A stretch of DNA of 64,000 bases from Bradyrhizobium iriomotense (GTDB lineage Bacteria; Pseudomonadota; Alphaproteobacteria; Rhizobiales; Xanthobacteraceae). Under the pieces are notes generated by a model. The model was not told the origin of the DNA. It saw nothing but the letters and a program-made list of their open reading frames with translations, and ran no database searches. Position 1 is the first letter of the stretch. Each line of letters starts with the position of its first letter. Location of the stretch: assembly GCF_018129405.1 (NCBI RefSeq), contig NZ_JAFCLP010000009.1:62001-126000 (forward strand), in the 5' to 3' direction. The position numbers were made by a program, and so were the translations under genes. Below are positions 9,493 to 19,973 of this stretch, piece by piece.

Positions 9493-10710
9493 ATGATCGA
9501 CTGCGTCGAGAACCGCCTCCTCACCTCGCGCCGCGGCCTCTTGCTCGGAGGCGCCTCCTTCGCGGCCTGGGCTTACTTGCCGAAATTCGCCCGCGCGGCT
9601 GATGGGCGCGATCCGCGGTTGATCGTCGTGATCCTGCGCGGCGCGCTCGACGGGCTCTCGACCGTCGCGCCGCTCGGCGACCCCGATTATGCCGGCCTGC
9701 ACGGCTCGATCGCGCTCACGGCCGATGGCGCGCATCCCGCGATCATGTTCGACAGCTTCTTCGCACTGCATCCGGCGATGCCGGAGTTCGCACGCATGTA
9801 TCGCGACAGGCACGCCGCGGTGATCCATGCGGTGGCGACGCCCTATCGCGACCGTTCGCATTTCGACGGTCAGGACGTGCTCGAAAGCGGCTATGCCGGT
9901 CCGGGCCGCGTGCAGTCCGGCTGGCTCAACCGCGCGCTGGAGGCGCTTCCGCGCGGCGAGCGCGTCTCGAGCGGTCTTGCGATCGGGCCCACCACGCCGC
10001 TGGTGCTGCGCGGCAATGCGCCGACGGTCGGCTGGGCGCCGGTCGCGCTGCCGCAGGCCGATGACGACACCGCGATGCGGCTGGTCGATCTCTACCGCCA
10101 CCGCGATCCCGCGCTGGCCTCGGCGCTGTCGCAAGGTCTCCAGCTCGACAAGGTCGCAAGTGGCGACGACATGAAGCCGAAGGGCGGCAATCAGGTTGCG
10201 CAGATGCGCCAGGTCGCGCGTGGCGCGGCCAAGCTGATGGCGGCCGACGACGGCCCGCGCATCGCCGCGCTCGCCTTCGACGGCTGGGATACGCATGCCA
10301 ATGAAGGCGGCCCGGTCGGACGTTTGGCCTTCCTGCTCGGTGGGCTCGACGGCGCACTCGCGGAATTCGAGAGCGGCCTGGGGGATCGCTGGCGCGACAC
10401 CGTCGTCGTCGTCGCCACCGAATTCGGTCGCACCGCGCGCATCAACGGCACCGACGGCACCGATCACGGCACCGGCACGATTGCATTGCTCGCCGGCGGC
10501 GCCGTGAAAGGCGGCCGCGTCATCTCGGATTGGCCGGGCCTGAAGCTTGCCAATCTCTACGAGGCCCGCGACCTCAAGCCCACCACGGATTTGCGCTCGG
10601 TGATCAAGGGCGTGCTGCAGGACCAGTACGGCCTGTCCGATCGCGTGCTGGCAGAGACGGTGTTCCCGGACAGCGCCGCAGCGCGCCCGATGAAGGGGCT
10701 TGTTACTTAA
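9493..10710 (+). CDS. DUF1501 domain protein, Tat-exported
   Basis: The 405-residue protein starts with a twin-arginine signal (TSRRGLLLGGASFAAWAYLP, cleavage near ARAADG) and continues with the sulfatase-like DUF1501 fold: VVILRGALDGLSTVAPLGD, a DGQDVLESG element, FDGWDTHANEG and ATEFGRTARINGTDGTDHG. Members are periplasmic and of unknown activity. ATG 9487 overlaps the DUF1800 stop, but GAGGAG at 9481-9486 sits correctly for ATG 9493. It is the normal operon partner of the DUF1800 gene upstream, which is broken here. Confidence 0.9.
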   Translation: MIDCVENRLLTSRRGLLLGGASFAAWAYLPKFARAADGRDPRLIVVILRGALDGLSTVAPLGDPDYAGLHGSIALTADGAHPAIMFDSFFALHPAMPEFARMYRDRHAAVIHAVATPYRDRSHFDGQDVLESGYAGPGRVQSGWLNRALEALPRGERVSSGLAIGPTTPLVLRGNAPTVGWAPVALPQADDDTAMRLVDLYRHRDPALASALSQGLQLDKVASGDDMKPKGGNQVAQMRQVARGAAKLMAADDGPRIAALAFDGWDTHANEGGPVGRLAFLLGGLDGALAEFESGLGDRWRDTVVVVATEFGRTARINGTDGTDHGTGTIALLAGGAVKGGRVISDWPGLKLANLYEARDLKPTTDLRSVIKGVLQDQYGLSDRVLAETVFPDSAAARPMKGLVT

Positions 10711-10721
10711 CCCACAAACGC

Positions 10722-10766
10722 GGTCATTCCGGGCCTGCGCCTTGCGGCGCATCCCGGAATGACGAG
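10722..10766. repeat. Short GTCATTCCGGG / CCCGGAATGAC palindrome
   Basis: A compact hairpin-forming repeat with arms GGTCATTCCGGG and CCCGGAATGACG and the central CCTGCGCCTTGCGGCGCA. It lies between the DUF1501 gene and the haem monooxygenase gene. Confidence 0.75.
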
Positions 10767-10797
10767 ATAATCGGCGGAGCACCAGGAGACACCACCC

Positions 10798-11121
10798 ATG
10801 TACATCGCCATGAACCGCTTCCGCGTCGCCAAGGGCTCCGAGTCTGCCTTCGAGCAGGTCTGGCTCAGCCGCGACACGCATCTGGACAAGGTGCCGGGCT
10901 TTGTCGAATTCCATCTGCTGCGCGGGCCGGAAGCCGAGGACCACACGCTCTACGCCTCGCACACGGTGTGGGCGAACCATGCCGCGTTCGAGGCCTGGAC
11001 CAAGTCGGAGGCGTTTCGTGCCGCGCATCACCGGGCGGGCGACAACAAGCCGCTTTATCTCGGCCATCCCCAGTTCGAGGGCTTTGAGGTGATGCAGACG
11101 GTGGGACGCGGCGCGAAGTAG
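10798..11121 (+). CDS. IsdG-type haem-degrading / antibiotic biosynthesis monooxygenase
   Basis: The 107-residue protein has the ferredoxin-like alpha-beta fold of the ABM superfamily. Asn6, Trp67 and His77 coincide with the Asn-Trp-His triad of IsdG (residues 7, 67 and 77 in Staphylococcus aureus), supporting non-canonical haem oxygenase activity that would release iron from haem. The central VPGFVEFHLLRG is also typical. Bradyrhizobium is known to have IsdG-type haem oxygenases (HmuQ, HmuD), but I cannot tell which one this is, and no haem-uptake genes are nearby. GGAG lies nine bases upstream of the ATG. Confidence 0.8.
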   Translation: MYIAMNRFRVAKGSESAFEQVWLSRDTHLDKVPGFVEFHLLRGPEAEDHTLYASHTVWANHAAFEAWTKSEAFRAAHHRAGDNKPLYLGHPQFEGFEVMQTVGRGAK

Positions 11122-11134
11122 CGCGCAGCAAAAA

Positions 11135-12076
11135 TCAGCCCAGCGTGATCCTGTCGATCTCCGCCATCTCGTCCGCGCTGAGCTTCCAGGCGATCGCGTT
11201 GACGTTCTCCTCGATCTGCTCGACGCGGGTCGCGCCCGCGATCACGCTCGACACCTGCGAGCGCGCGGCGAGCCAGGAGAAGGCGAGCTCCAGCATCGAA
11301 TGGCCGCGCCCTTTCGCAAAGGTCTGGAGCTTCTCGACGATGTCCTCGTTGCGCGGCGTGACGTAGCGGTCGCGCAGCCGCGGCACCTTGCCGAAGCGGG
11401 TGTCGGCCGGCGCGGCCTCGCCCTTCCTGTATTTGCCGGTCAGGAGGCCGCTTGCCAGCGGGAAGAACGGTAACAGGCCGAGCCTGTATTCCGTTGCGGC
11501 CGGCAGCAGGTCCTTCTCGATGTCGCGCACGAGCAGGGAATATTCGTCCTGGCAGGAGACGAAGCGGCTGACATTCATCGCGCGTGCGACGTATTCCGCT
11601 TCGGCAATGCGCCAGGCCGGAAAGTTCGAATTGCCGATGTAGCGCACCTTGCCCTGGCGGACGAGATCGTCGAGTGCACGCAGGCTCTCTTCGATCGGCG
11701 TCAGCGGGTCGTAGTCGTGCTGCTGGTAGAGATCGATGTAATCGGTCTTCAGCCGCTTCAGGCTCGCTTCCACGGCCTCCATGATGTAGCGGCGCGAGGC
11801 GCCCTGCTTGGTGCCATCCTCGGCCATCGGCTTGGCATATTTCGTCGCCAGCACGATGTCCTTGCGGCGGTCGCCCAGCACGGCGCCGAGCACGGTCTCC
11901 GAGCCGCCCATGTTCGAATAGATGTCGGCGGTGTCGAACAGCGTGATGCCGAGGTCGAGCGCGCGATGGATGACCTTGCGCGAGGTCTCGAGGTCGGTGC
12001 GCTGGCCGAAATTGTTGCAGCCGAGCCCGACCGCGGACACGCGAAGGCCGGAGGCGCCGAGATTGCGAATTTCCAT
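11135..12076 (-). CDS. Aldo/keto reductase
   Basis: The 313-residue protein is an (alpha/beta)8-barrel NADPH-dependent oxidoreductase. The catalytic tetrad is visible: Asp and Tyr in FDTADIYSNMGG, Lys in LATKYAKP and His in LYQQHDYD. The C-terminal cofactor region reads SSVIAGATRVEQIEENV. ATG 12076 opens the typical MEIRNLGASGLRVSAVGLG start with AGGA seven bases upstream; the frame extends further but without family similarity. It converges with the haem monooxygenase gene. The substrate is unknown. Confidence 0.92.
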   Translation of the reverse strand: MEIRNLGASGLRVSAVGLGCNNFGQRTDLETSRKVIHRALDLGITLFDTADIYSNMGGSETVLGAVLGDRRKDIVLATKYAKPMAEDGTKQGASRRYIMEAVEASLKRLKTDYIDLYQQHDYDPLTPIEESLRALDDLVRQGKVRYIGNSNFPAWRIAEAEYVARAMNVSRFVSCQDEYSLLVRDIEKDLLPAATEYRLGLLPFFPLASGLLTGKYRKGEAAPADTRFGKVPRLRDRYVTPRNEDIVEKLQTFAKGRGHSMLELAFSWLAARSQVSSVIAGATRVEQIEENVNAIAWKLSADEMAEIDRITLG

Positions 12077-12173
12077 GAAAGATCCTGTCGGAGATGAGCG
12101 GCGGGCATTCTGACCACCGTGCGCCGCAGCAGCAAGCTGCTCGCCGCGCTGCTGCCATGCCGGCAGCGCGCAC

Positions 12174-12218
12174 AAAAAAGTGCGGCCCCTGTCAGACGCG
12201 GCGACTGACGGGGACCGC
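12174..12218 (-). terminator. Rho-independent terminator (minus strand)
   Basis: Read on the minus strand, a 14-base stem GCGGTCCCCGTCAG / CTGACAGGGGCCGC with a nine-base loop is followed, after two bases, by six T. It lies about 110 bases downstream of the GNAT gene at 12330-12785. Confidence 0.75.
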
Positions 12219-12329
12219 TTTGGGGCGCTTGATCGGTGACGGGGGGCCTGATCAGACGCAGGTGCAGCGTAGTCCCGCTATGTTACGCGCCGGTGACAGG
12301 CCAAGTTATCCACAGGCTGTGCGCGTGGA

Positions 12330-12785
12330 TCAGAACAGCTTGCGATAGACGATGAAGCCGGACCGCTCGGCGACCTTGTCGTACAGGCTCTGCGCGGTGA
12401 CGTTGGTCTCGTGCGTCTGCCAGTAGACCCGCGGCGAACCCGCCAGCTTCGCCCGCTCGTAGACGCCGTAGATCAGCGCCGAGGCGACACCCTTGCCGCG
12501 CGCCGCCTCAAGCGTGAACAGGTCCTGCAGATAGCAGGACGGCTCGATCGCGGTGGTGCTGCGATGAAACAGATAGTGCGTCAGCCCAAGCAGCTTGCCG
12601 TCGCTTTCGGCGACCAACGCATGCACCGGCTCATAGGCATCGAAGAAGCGCTGCCACGTCATCCGCGTGATCTCGCCCGCAAGCGCGGTCGGGCCGGAGC
12701 GGCCGTAGAAGGCGTTGTAGCCGTCCCACAGCGGCAGCCACTGATCGTAGTCCTGCCTCGTGACGGAGCGAATGGTGAGCGACAT
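12330..12785 (-). CDS. GNAT-family N-acetyltransferase
   Basis: The 151-residue protein shows the acetyl-CoA-binding motif A region LQDLFTLEAARGKGVASALIYGVYERAK, an R/Q-x-x-G-x-G/A-type loop, and the C-terminal beta-strand pair (VYWQTHETNVTAQSLYDKVAERSGFIVYR). It should transfer an acetyl group to an amine of an unknown substrate. It ends in a clear terminator at 12174-12218. Confidence 0.9.
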   Translation of the reverse strand: MSLTIRSVTRQDYDQWLPLWDGYNAFYGRSGPTALAGEITRMTWQRFFDAYEPVHALVAESDGKLLGLTHYLFHRSTTAIEPSCYLQDLFTLEAARGKGVASALIYGVYERAKLAGSPRVYWQTHETNVTAQSLYDKVAERSGFIVYRKLF

Positions 12786-12890
12786 GTGAGAATTCCGCGA
12801 TCGATGAGGCGTCCTTCATACGTGATGAAGGGCACGCCGATCAATCGCGTCGAGATGAAGATTGGTTGAATCGGTGCCGGCTCAGAATTC

Positions 12891-12923
12891 GGTTCACCTC
12901 TTCCCGCTGGGGAGAGGTGAACC
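12891..12923. repeat. Perfect 11-bp hairpin GGTTCACCTCT / AGAGGTGAACC
   Basis: The two arms (12891-12901 and 12913-12923) are perfectly complementary around an 11-base loop. No T-run follows on either strand, so it is more likely a repeat hairpin or mRNA-stabilising element than a classical terminator. It sits between the PAS gene and the GNAT gene on the minus strand. Confidence 0.6.
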
Positions 12924-12953
12924 TCAGGCAACCAGCAGAGCTTTCAACATGCT

Positions 12954-13760
12954 CTATTCCGCGACGCGCAGATATCGGATCAGCTTGCGGTTCTGGGGAT
13001 CGCGCAGCGAGCGGTAGTAGTCGGCACGCGCCGGCGCGTCGGTGTGGCGCACGAGGTCGGTGACCGGCGTGTAGCTCAGCATGCGCCCGCCGTCGGGCAG
13101 CGCGGCGCAGACGAAGCGCAGCACCTCGCCATTGCGCAATTTGATGTTGATCGGCGTTGCATCGCCGATCCGCACCATCTCCATGCGCTGCGCGATGAAG
13201 GTGCCGAGCTCGTCCTCGGGCAGCTCGAACGCGCCGGTGTCGCGGCTGTGATACATCAGCGCGATGAAGGGCGGCTTGCCGTCGGCGATGTCGTCCGGTA
13301 CCGCAAAATAATCGCGGAAGGCGCGGTTGATGAATTCGGCCCGCGTCTCGGTATCGAGCAGCACGATGCCGATATCGACCTGATCGAGCGCGGCCGACAG
13401 CCGCGCGGCGGTGGCGTGACTCTGGCGCTCGGTGGCGAAGGCGGCGAGCAGCCGCTCGCGCATCAGGCCGGTGATGCCTGCGGTGCCGAAGGCTGTCACT
13501 GCGAGCAGGCCGACCAGATCTGCGCTGGCATGGAGGGGCACGGCGCGATGGCCGGCGAAGAACAGCGCCGCGCCGGCGACAGCGAAGGCCGCACTGGTCA
13601 TGGCGGAGGCGAAACCCGCCAGCGCGCCGGCAAGCGCGACGATGCAGACGAACAGTGGCGCAGGCGAGGGAATGTGAACGGACCGATCGAGCAGGATCGC
13701 CAGCAGCGTGATCGCTACCGTCAGCATCGGACCGCAGATCGCACGCCATCCGGACCGCAT
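12954..13760 (-). CDS. Membrane-anchored PAS-domain protein
   Basis: The protein of about 268 residues starts with three to four hydrophobic segments (MLTVAITLLAILL, APLFVCIVALAGALAGFASAM, FAVAGAALFFAG, LVGLLAVTAFGTAGI). A PAS-4-type domain follows, from about LSAALDQVDIGIVLLDTETRAEFINRAF to the C-terminus. There is no kinase, GGDEF or EAL domain, so it may sense without an attached output, or act through a partner. ATG 13760 has AGGAAC twelve bases upstream; ATG 13802 would add 14 residues. The ligand is unknown. Confidence 0.8.
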   Translation of the reverse strand: MRSGWRAICGPMLTVAITLLAILLDRSVHIPSPAPLFVCIVALAGALAGFASAMTSAAFAVAGAALFFAGHRAVPLHASADLVGLLAVTAFGTAGITGLMRERLLAAFATERQSHATAARLSAALDQVDIGIVLLDTETRAEFINRAFRDYFAVPDDIADGKPPFIALMYHSRDTGAFELPEDELGTFIAQRMEMVRIGDATPINIKLRNGEVLRFVCAALPDGGRMLSYTPVTDLVRHTDAPARADYYRSLRDPQNRKLIRYLRVAE

Positions 13761-13888
13761 GGCCTGTCTCGTTCCTCCCTGAACGAGGGAACGCCGCAAC
13801 ATTGACCGATTGTTGCGCCGGCGCGGTGAGGAATCGTGCGGAGTGCTTAAGGCCGGCTTGCGCCGGCGCGCCAAGCTTTCGGATGATT

Positions 13889-14047
13889 TTAGACCAAATG
13901 CGAATGCCTGAGGCGCTGCTGCAACGCCGGCGCATTCAGCGTCGAGCTGCCCGAGTTCTTGCGCATGCCGGTGAAAATCAACAGCGACGCCGCGACCAGG
14001 ATGGCCGCGGTCAGGGTAATTGCAACGACTACCACAGGTGATTTCAT
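13889..14047 (-). CDS. Small single-pass membrane protein (52 aa)
   Basis: The sequence starts MKSPVVVVAITLTAAILVA, one hydrophobic helix, then a basic stretch (GMRKNSGSS) and a polar tail ending RHSHLV. AGGA lies six bases before the ATG. It lies just upstream of the PAS gene and just downstream of another one-helix protein (14120-14296), both on the minus strand. The function is unknown. Confidence 0.6.
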   Translation of the reverse strand: MKSPVVVVAITLTAAILVAASLLIFTGMRKNSGSSTLNAPALQQRLRHSHLV

Positions 14048-14119
14048 GGACGTCCTGTCGCGATGCCGGTCAGCGCGGGGCGCGCGGCACCTTGAAGGCA
14101 GGTCCAGGATGAAACGGGA

Positions 14120-14296
14120 TCAGACCGGCAGGCCCATCGCCATGGTCGCCTTGGTCGACAGCACTGTCAGGGTGACGATCAGGCATAGCGAGAGCGCGGC
14201 GACGGCAAGCGAGGCCGCGACCGCATTGGTCAGCCGGGTAGACGAAACGGTAGCGGGTTGGCCCTGAAAGCCTGCCGTGCCGGACGCCCGAATCAT
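14120..14296 (-). CDS. Small single-pass membrane protein (58 aa)
   Basis: A polar N-terminus (MIRASGTAGFQGQPATVSSTRLTN) precedes one membrane helix (AVAASLAVAALSLCLIVTLTVL) and a short tail TKATMAMGLPV. AAGGA lies nine bases before the ATG. With the 52-residue protein 72 bases downstream it forms a possible two-gene unit. No family is recognised. Confidence 0.6.
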   Translation of the reverse strand: MIRASGTAGFQGQPATVSSTRLTNAVAASLAVAALSLCLIVTLTVLSTKATMAMGLPV

Positions 14297-14455
14297 GGTC
14301 TAAATCCTTCAACGTGCGAGCGAATCACCCGCGACTTTCCACAATTTCCCAATTTCAACCGGCAACATTGCGGCGGCTGTCGCGCTGAAAATGGCCAGAT
14401 TGCGGCAAATGTTACCTTTATGCCCGCTATTCCCCAGGGCAGGGGACGGGCGCCG

Positions 14456-15106
14456 TCAGGCGCCCGCTGCGATACTGGCGGGGTCGTCGATGTCGGCCGG
14501 GCGCCAGTCCATCGACACGAAGCCGGGGGCGGCCTCCACGCGCTTGAGCCAGTCCCGGATCGCCGGGAAGGCCTGGAGGTCGAAGTCGCAGCGATCGGCG
14601 AGGTGGGTGTAGCCGTAGAGCGCGATGTCGGCGACCGTGAGCTGGCGGGCGGCGAAATAGGAATTGGTCTTGAGGTGGTTCTCCATCACCTGGAGCGCGC
14701 CATAGCCGCGCTCCATCCAGTCCTCCAGCGAATGGGTCTGCAGGTCGCGGCCACCTTTGACCAGCGACAGCCAGAAATAGGCGGCGCCGATATTCGGCTC
14801 GAGCGCGTGCTGCTCGAAGAACATCCATTGCAGCGCCTCGGCGCGGTCGATGCGGTTCTCCGGCGCGAGCGGCGTGCCGACGGCGACGTACCAGAGGATG
14901 GCATTGGACTCGGCGAGATAGCGGTCCCCGTCGACCTCGAGCAGCGGCACCTGGCCCGACGGGTTCTTGGACAGGAAGTCCGGCGTGCGGCTTTCGCCGC
15001 GCAGAATGTCCACCTCGACCGCTTCGTAAGGTACGTTCAACAGCGCCAGCGCAAGGCGGACCTTGTAGCTGTTGCCCGAGCGTTGCATCGAATAGAGCTT
15101 GTACAT
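14456..15106 (-). CDS. Glutathione S-transferase family protein
   Basis: The 216-residue protein has an N-terminal thioredoxin fold (MYKLYSMQRSGNSYKVRLAL, with Ser11/Ser14 as candidate glutathione contacts), the motif SGQVPLLEVDGDRYLAESNAILWYVA with the cis-Pro, and a helical domain with the N-capping box LTVADIALYGYTHLA. It is similar in design to the GST at 29540-30130. ATG 15106 is the natural start; upstream codons lie in non-homologous sequence. The substrate is unknown. Confidence 0.9.
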   Translation of the reverse strand: MYKLYSMQRSGNSYKVRLALALLNVPYEAVEVDILRGESRTPDFLSKNPSGQVPLLEVDGDRYLAESNAILWYVAVGTPLAPENRIDRAEALQWMFFEQHALEPNIGAAYFWLSLVKGGRDLQTHSLEDWMERGYGALQVMENHLKTNSYFAARQLTVADIALYGYTHLADRCDFDLQAFPAIRDWLKRVEAAPGFVSMDWRPADIDDPASIAAGA

Positions 15107-16859
<1,753 letters not shown>

Positions 16860-16883
16860 GCCTGTCGCGACAGTGCAAATTGG

Positions 16884-16913
16884 AAAGGCCCGCTTCGTGC
16901 GGGCCTTTTTTTG
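16884..16913 (+). terminator. Rho-independent terminator of aatA
   Basis: The stem GGCCCGC / GCGGGCC with a TTCGT loop is preceded by AAA and followed by seven T. It lies 25 bases after the aatA stop codon. Confidence 0.9.
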
Positions 16914-17030
16914 TTTGCACGCTTATCGTCGCGTCCGATCTGGCACCACCACGTCTCTTGTGGCATAGACCATCGCGCAGCGTGCGGGGCGCCTTCTCTG
17001 CTCGCATCACACTCATCGCCGGAGACATTC

Positions 17031-17513
17031 ATGCGCCGTTCGTTCATCTTCGCCGGGCTCGCCGCGGCCAGCCTCGTTGCCTCCGTCGCTGGCAGCAGCG
17101 CGCAGCAGCAGCGGATGGTGCGGGTCGGCGTGCTCGAATGCCGCGGCGGCGCCAGCGTCGGCTTCATCGTGGGATCGGTGACCAATCTCGGCTGCGTGCT
17201 GCGCGCCGACGGCTTGCCTGAAGACCGCTATGTCGCGACGATCCGGAAAGTGGGCCTCGACATCGGCATCACCCAGGAGACCACGCTCGCTTGGGGCGTG
17301 TTCGCGCCGGTCGACCGGCTCGGCCCCGGCGATCTCTCCGGCAATTACGCGGGCGCGCAGGGCAGCGCCTCGGTCGGCGTCGGTATCGGCGGCAACGCGC
17401 TGGTCGGTGGCTCCAACAACTCGATCGCGCTCCAGCCGCTCAGCGTGCAGGGCCAGGTCGGCCTCAACGTCGCCGCCGGTCTCGAAAGCCTGGAACTCCG
17501 TCCGGGCCGTTAA
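17031..17513 (+). CDS. DUF992-family secreted protein
   Basis: The 160-residue protein has a Sec signal peptide (MRRSFIFAGLAAASLVASVAGSSAQQ). The mature part contains VGVLECRGGASVGFIVGS, the DUF992 pattern with a conserved Cys pair (VLEC, NLGC), and a glycine-rich beta-type C-terminal half. It is probably periplasmic or outer-membrane associated. No function is known for the family. It stands alone between two unrelated genes. Confidence 0.85.
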   Translation: MRRSFIFAGLAAASLVASVAGSSAQQQRMVRVGVLECRGGASVGFIVGSVTNLGCVLRADGLPEDRYVATIRKVGLDIGITQETTLAWGVFAPVDRLGPGDLSGNYAGAQGSASVGVGIGGNALVGGSNNSIALQPLSVQGQVGLNVAAGLESLELRPGR

Positions 17514-17668
17514 CACTTTTGCGTGTGATCGCGCCGCGCGAAGCGGCGCGATTTTACGGACGACGCACCGCAGCGACGTTTGATGCTTGCCAAATCTGAG
17601 GGACGGGCAGACCATCTGCGTTTGCCGACCCAATCATGGGCCGAGCTCCACACAAAGGAGGCGGCGAA

Positions 17669-19717
17669 ATGGGACAAGACGTCAGAAGTCCCCGAGGTCC
17701 ACGGTGCATCGCGCTGGTGGGCCCTTTCCAAAGCGGTAAAACCACCCTTCTTGAAGCAATATTGGCGCGAACGGGCGCAATCCCGCGCGCCGGCAGCGTC
17801 GACGCCGGAACTTCCGTCGGCGACGCCACCCCGGAGGCCCGTCATCACAAGATGACCGTCGGCCTCACTGCCGCCACCACGAGTTTCATGGGCGACAGCT
17901 ACACCTTCCTGGATTGTCCCGGTTCCGTCGAGTTCGCCCACGACATGCGCGCCGCGCTGCCTGCGGTCGATGCCGCAATCGTGGTCTGCGAGGCCGACGA
18001 GAAGAAGCTGCCGCAACTTCAGATCATCCTGCGCGAGCTGGAGGAACTGAAGATCCCGCGTTTCCTGTTTCTCAACAAGATCGACCGCGCCAATCAGCGC
18101 ATCCGCGAGACCCTCGCGATGCTGCAGCCCGCCTCGCGCGTGCCGCTGGTGCTGCGCCAGATCCCGATCTGGAAGGGCGAGCTGATCGAGGGCTTCGTCG
18201 ATCTCGCGCTGGAGCGCGCCTTCATCTATCGCGAGCACAAGGCCTCCGAGGTGATCGCCCTCGAAGGCGGCGATCTCGACCGCGAGAAGGAGGCCCGCTT
18301 CTCGATGCTGGAGAAGCTCGCCGACCACGACGACGCGCTGATGGAGCAGCTGCTGGAGGACATCCAGCCGCCCCGCGATGCCGTGTTCGACGATCTCGCC
18401 CGCGAACTGCGCGAAGGGCTGATCTGCCCGGTGCTGATCGGTGCGGCCGCGCGCGAAAACGGCGTGCTGCGCCTGATGAAGGCGCTGCGTCACGAGGCCC
18501 CCGGCGTCGCCGAGACCGCAAAACGTCTCGGTGCGCCCGAGAGCAAGGACGCGCTCGGCTACGTCTTCAAGACGCTGCATTCGCAGCACGGCGGCAAGCT
18601 GTCGCTGACGCGGCTCGTCGCCGGCCATCTCGACGACGGCGCCACGCTGCAATCCTCCTCCGGCGGCGCGGGGCGCATCTCCGGCATCCTCGCCGTCAAC
18701 GGCGCTTACGACACCAAGCGTGCCTCGGCGGAAGGCGGCGACACCGTGGCGCTCGCCAAGCTCGATCCGGTCAAGACCGGCGACATGGTCTCGAGCGGCA
18801 AGACGCAGCCGGCGGCGCTGGGCGCCGCGGAGCCGACCTCGGCCGTGCTCGCGATCTCGGTCGCGGCCACCGACCGCAAGGACGACGTCAAGCTCGGGCA
18901 GGCGCTGATGCGGCTGCATGAGGAGGATCCTTCGCTCCTGATCGTGCAGAATCCCAAGACCCACGACACCGTGCTGTGGGGCCAGGGCGAGATGCACCTG
19001 CGCGTCGCCAGCGAGCGCTTGCGCGACCGCTTCGGCGTCAAGGTCACCTCCCATCCGCCCGCGATCGGCTATCAGGAGACCATCCGCAAGCCGATCACCC
19101 AGCGCGGCCGGCACAAGAAGCAGTCCGGCGGTCACGGCCAGTTCGGCGACGTCGTGCTCGACATCAAGCCGCTGCCGCGCGGCGACGGCTTCAAGTTCGC
19201 CGAGAAGGTGGTCGGCGGCGCGGTGCCGCGCAACTACATCCCGGCGGTCGAGGAAGGCGTCGTCGACGGGCTGACGCGCGGCCCGCTCGGCTTCCCCGTC
19301 ACCGACGTGCAGGTGACGCTGACCGACGGCTCCTATCACAGCGTCGATAGCTCCGATCTCGCCTTCCGCACGGCGGCGCGGGTCGGGCTCAATGAAGGCC
19401 TGCCGCAATGCCAGCCGGTGCTGCTGGAGCCGATCCACGTGGTCGAGATCGTCTGTCCGACCGATGCCACCGCCAAGATCAACGCGATCCTGTCGGCGCG
19501 GCGCGGCCAGATCCTCGGCTTCGACACCCGCGACGGCTGGAGCGGCTGGGACTGCGTCCGCGCCATGATGCCGGAAGCCGAGATCGGCGAACTCATCGTC
19601 GAGTTGCGCTCGGCCACCGCCGGCGCCGGCAGCTTCACCCGTCAGTTCGACCACATGGCCGAAGTCACGGGCCGCGCCGCCGACCAGATCATCGCCGCGC
19701 ATCAGCACGCAGCGTGA
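17669..19717 (+). CDS. Elongation factor G paralogue with altered switch regions
   Basis: The 682-residue protein has the five-domain EF-G layout: GTPase domain with P-loop GPFQSGKT (18-25) and NKID (136-139), domain II, then domains III-V with GHGQFGD and the C-terminal ferredoxin-like region. Its switch regions are unusual. Canonical RGIT is replaced by HHKMT, and DTPGH by DCPGS, so Ser86 stands where translational GTPases have the catalytic His. Hydrolysis is therefore expected to be slow or differently triggered. ATG 17669 follows AAGGAGG by seven bases. It is not next to rpsL, rpsG or tuf, so it is not the housekeeping EF-G. Its role (ribosome recycling, stress or other) is unknown. Confidence 0.9.
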   Translation: MGQDVRSPRGPRCIALVGPFQSGKTTLLEAILARTGAIPRAGSVDAGTSVGDATPEARHHKMTVGLTAATTSFMGDSYTFLDCPGSVEFAHDMRAALPAVDAAIVVCEADEKKLPQLQIILRELEELKIPRFLFLNKIDRANQRIRETLAMLQPASRVPLVLRQIPIWKGELIEGFVDLALERAFIYREHKASEVIALEGGDLDREKEARFSMLEKLADHDDALMEQLLEDIQPPRDAVFDDLARELREGLICPVLIGAAARENGVLRLMKALRHEAPGVAETAKRLGAPESKDALGYVFKTLHSQHGGKLSLTRLVAGHLDDGATLQSSSGGAGRISGILAVNGAYDTKRASAEGGDTVALAKLDPVKTGDMVSSGKTQPAALGAAEPTSAVLAISVAATDRKDDVKLGQALMRLHEEDPSLLIVQNPKTHDTVLWGQGEMHLRVASERLRDRFGVKVTSHPPAIGYQETIRKPITQRGRHKKQSGGHGQFGDVVLDIKPLPRGDGFKFAEKVVGGAVPRNYIPAVEEGVVDGLTRGPLGFPVTDVQVTLTDGSYHSVDSSDLAFRTAARVGLNEGLPQCQPVLLEPIHVVEIVCPTDATAKINAILSARRGQILGFDTRDGWSGWDCVRAMMPEAEIGELIVELRSATAGAGSFTRQFDHMAEVTGRAADQIIAAHQHAA

Positions 19718-19751
19718 GTCTGTCTCTCGCGCAGTGAGGAACGCTCGCCTC

Positions 19752-19799
19752 TCTCACTCCCTCTCTCCGCTCTTCGCGGGGAGAGGGAGGGGTGAGGGG
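19752..19799. repeat. CTCTCTCCGC / GCGGGGAGAG palindrome
   Basis: A single hairpin unit (CCCTCTCTCCGCTCTTCGCG followed by GGGAGAGGGAGGGGTGAGGG) of the same kind as at 5401-5543 and 49058-49205. It follows the EF-G paralogue stop codon by about 35 bases and could act as a transcript end. Confidence 0.7.
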
Positions 19800-19850
19800 T
19801 TGTTTCCACGCGTGCGGTGAACGTTGGACTCTCGCGCTCTCCTTCCCACC

Positions 19851-19936
19851 GTCATTGCAAGTGCAGCGAAGCAATCCAGACTGTCTCCGAGGAGGCGGTC
19901 TGGATTGCTTCGTCGCAAGGGCTCCTCGCAATGCCG
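19851..19936. repeat. GTCATTGCAAG inverted dispersed repeat
   Basis: Related to the copies at 6618-6698 and 53600-53677. AAGCAATCCAGACTG and CGGTCTGGATTGCTT form the inner arms. The right outer arm is partly replaced (GTCGCAAGGGCTCC), so this copy is diverged. Confidence 0.75.
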
Positions 19937-19973
19937 GAGGAGACAGACAGTCAGTCTCTTGCATTCGCCCCTA

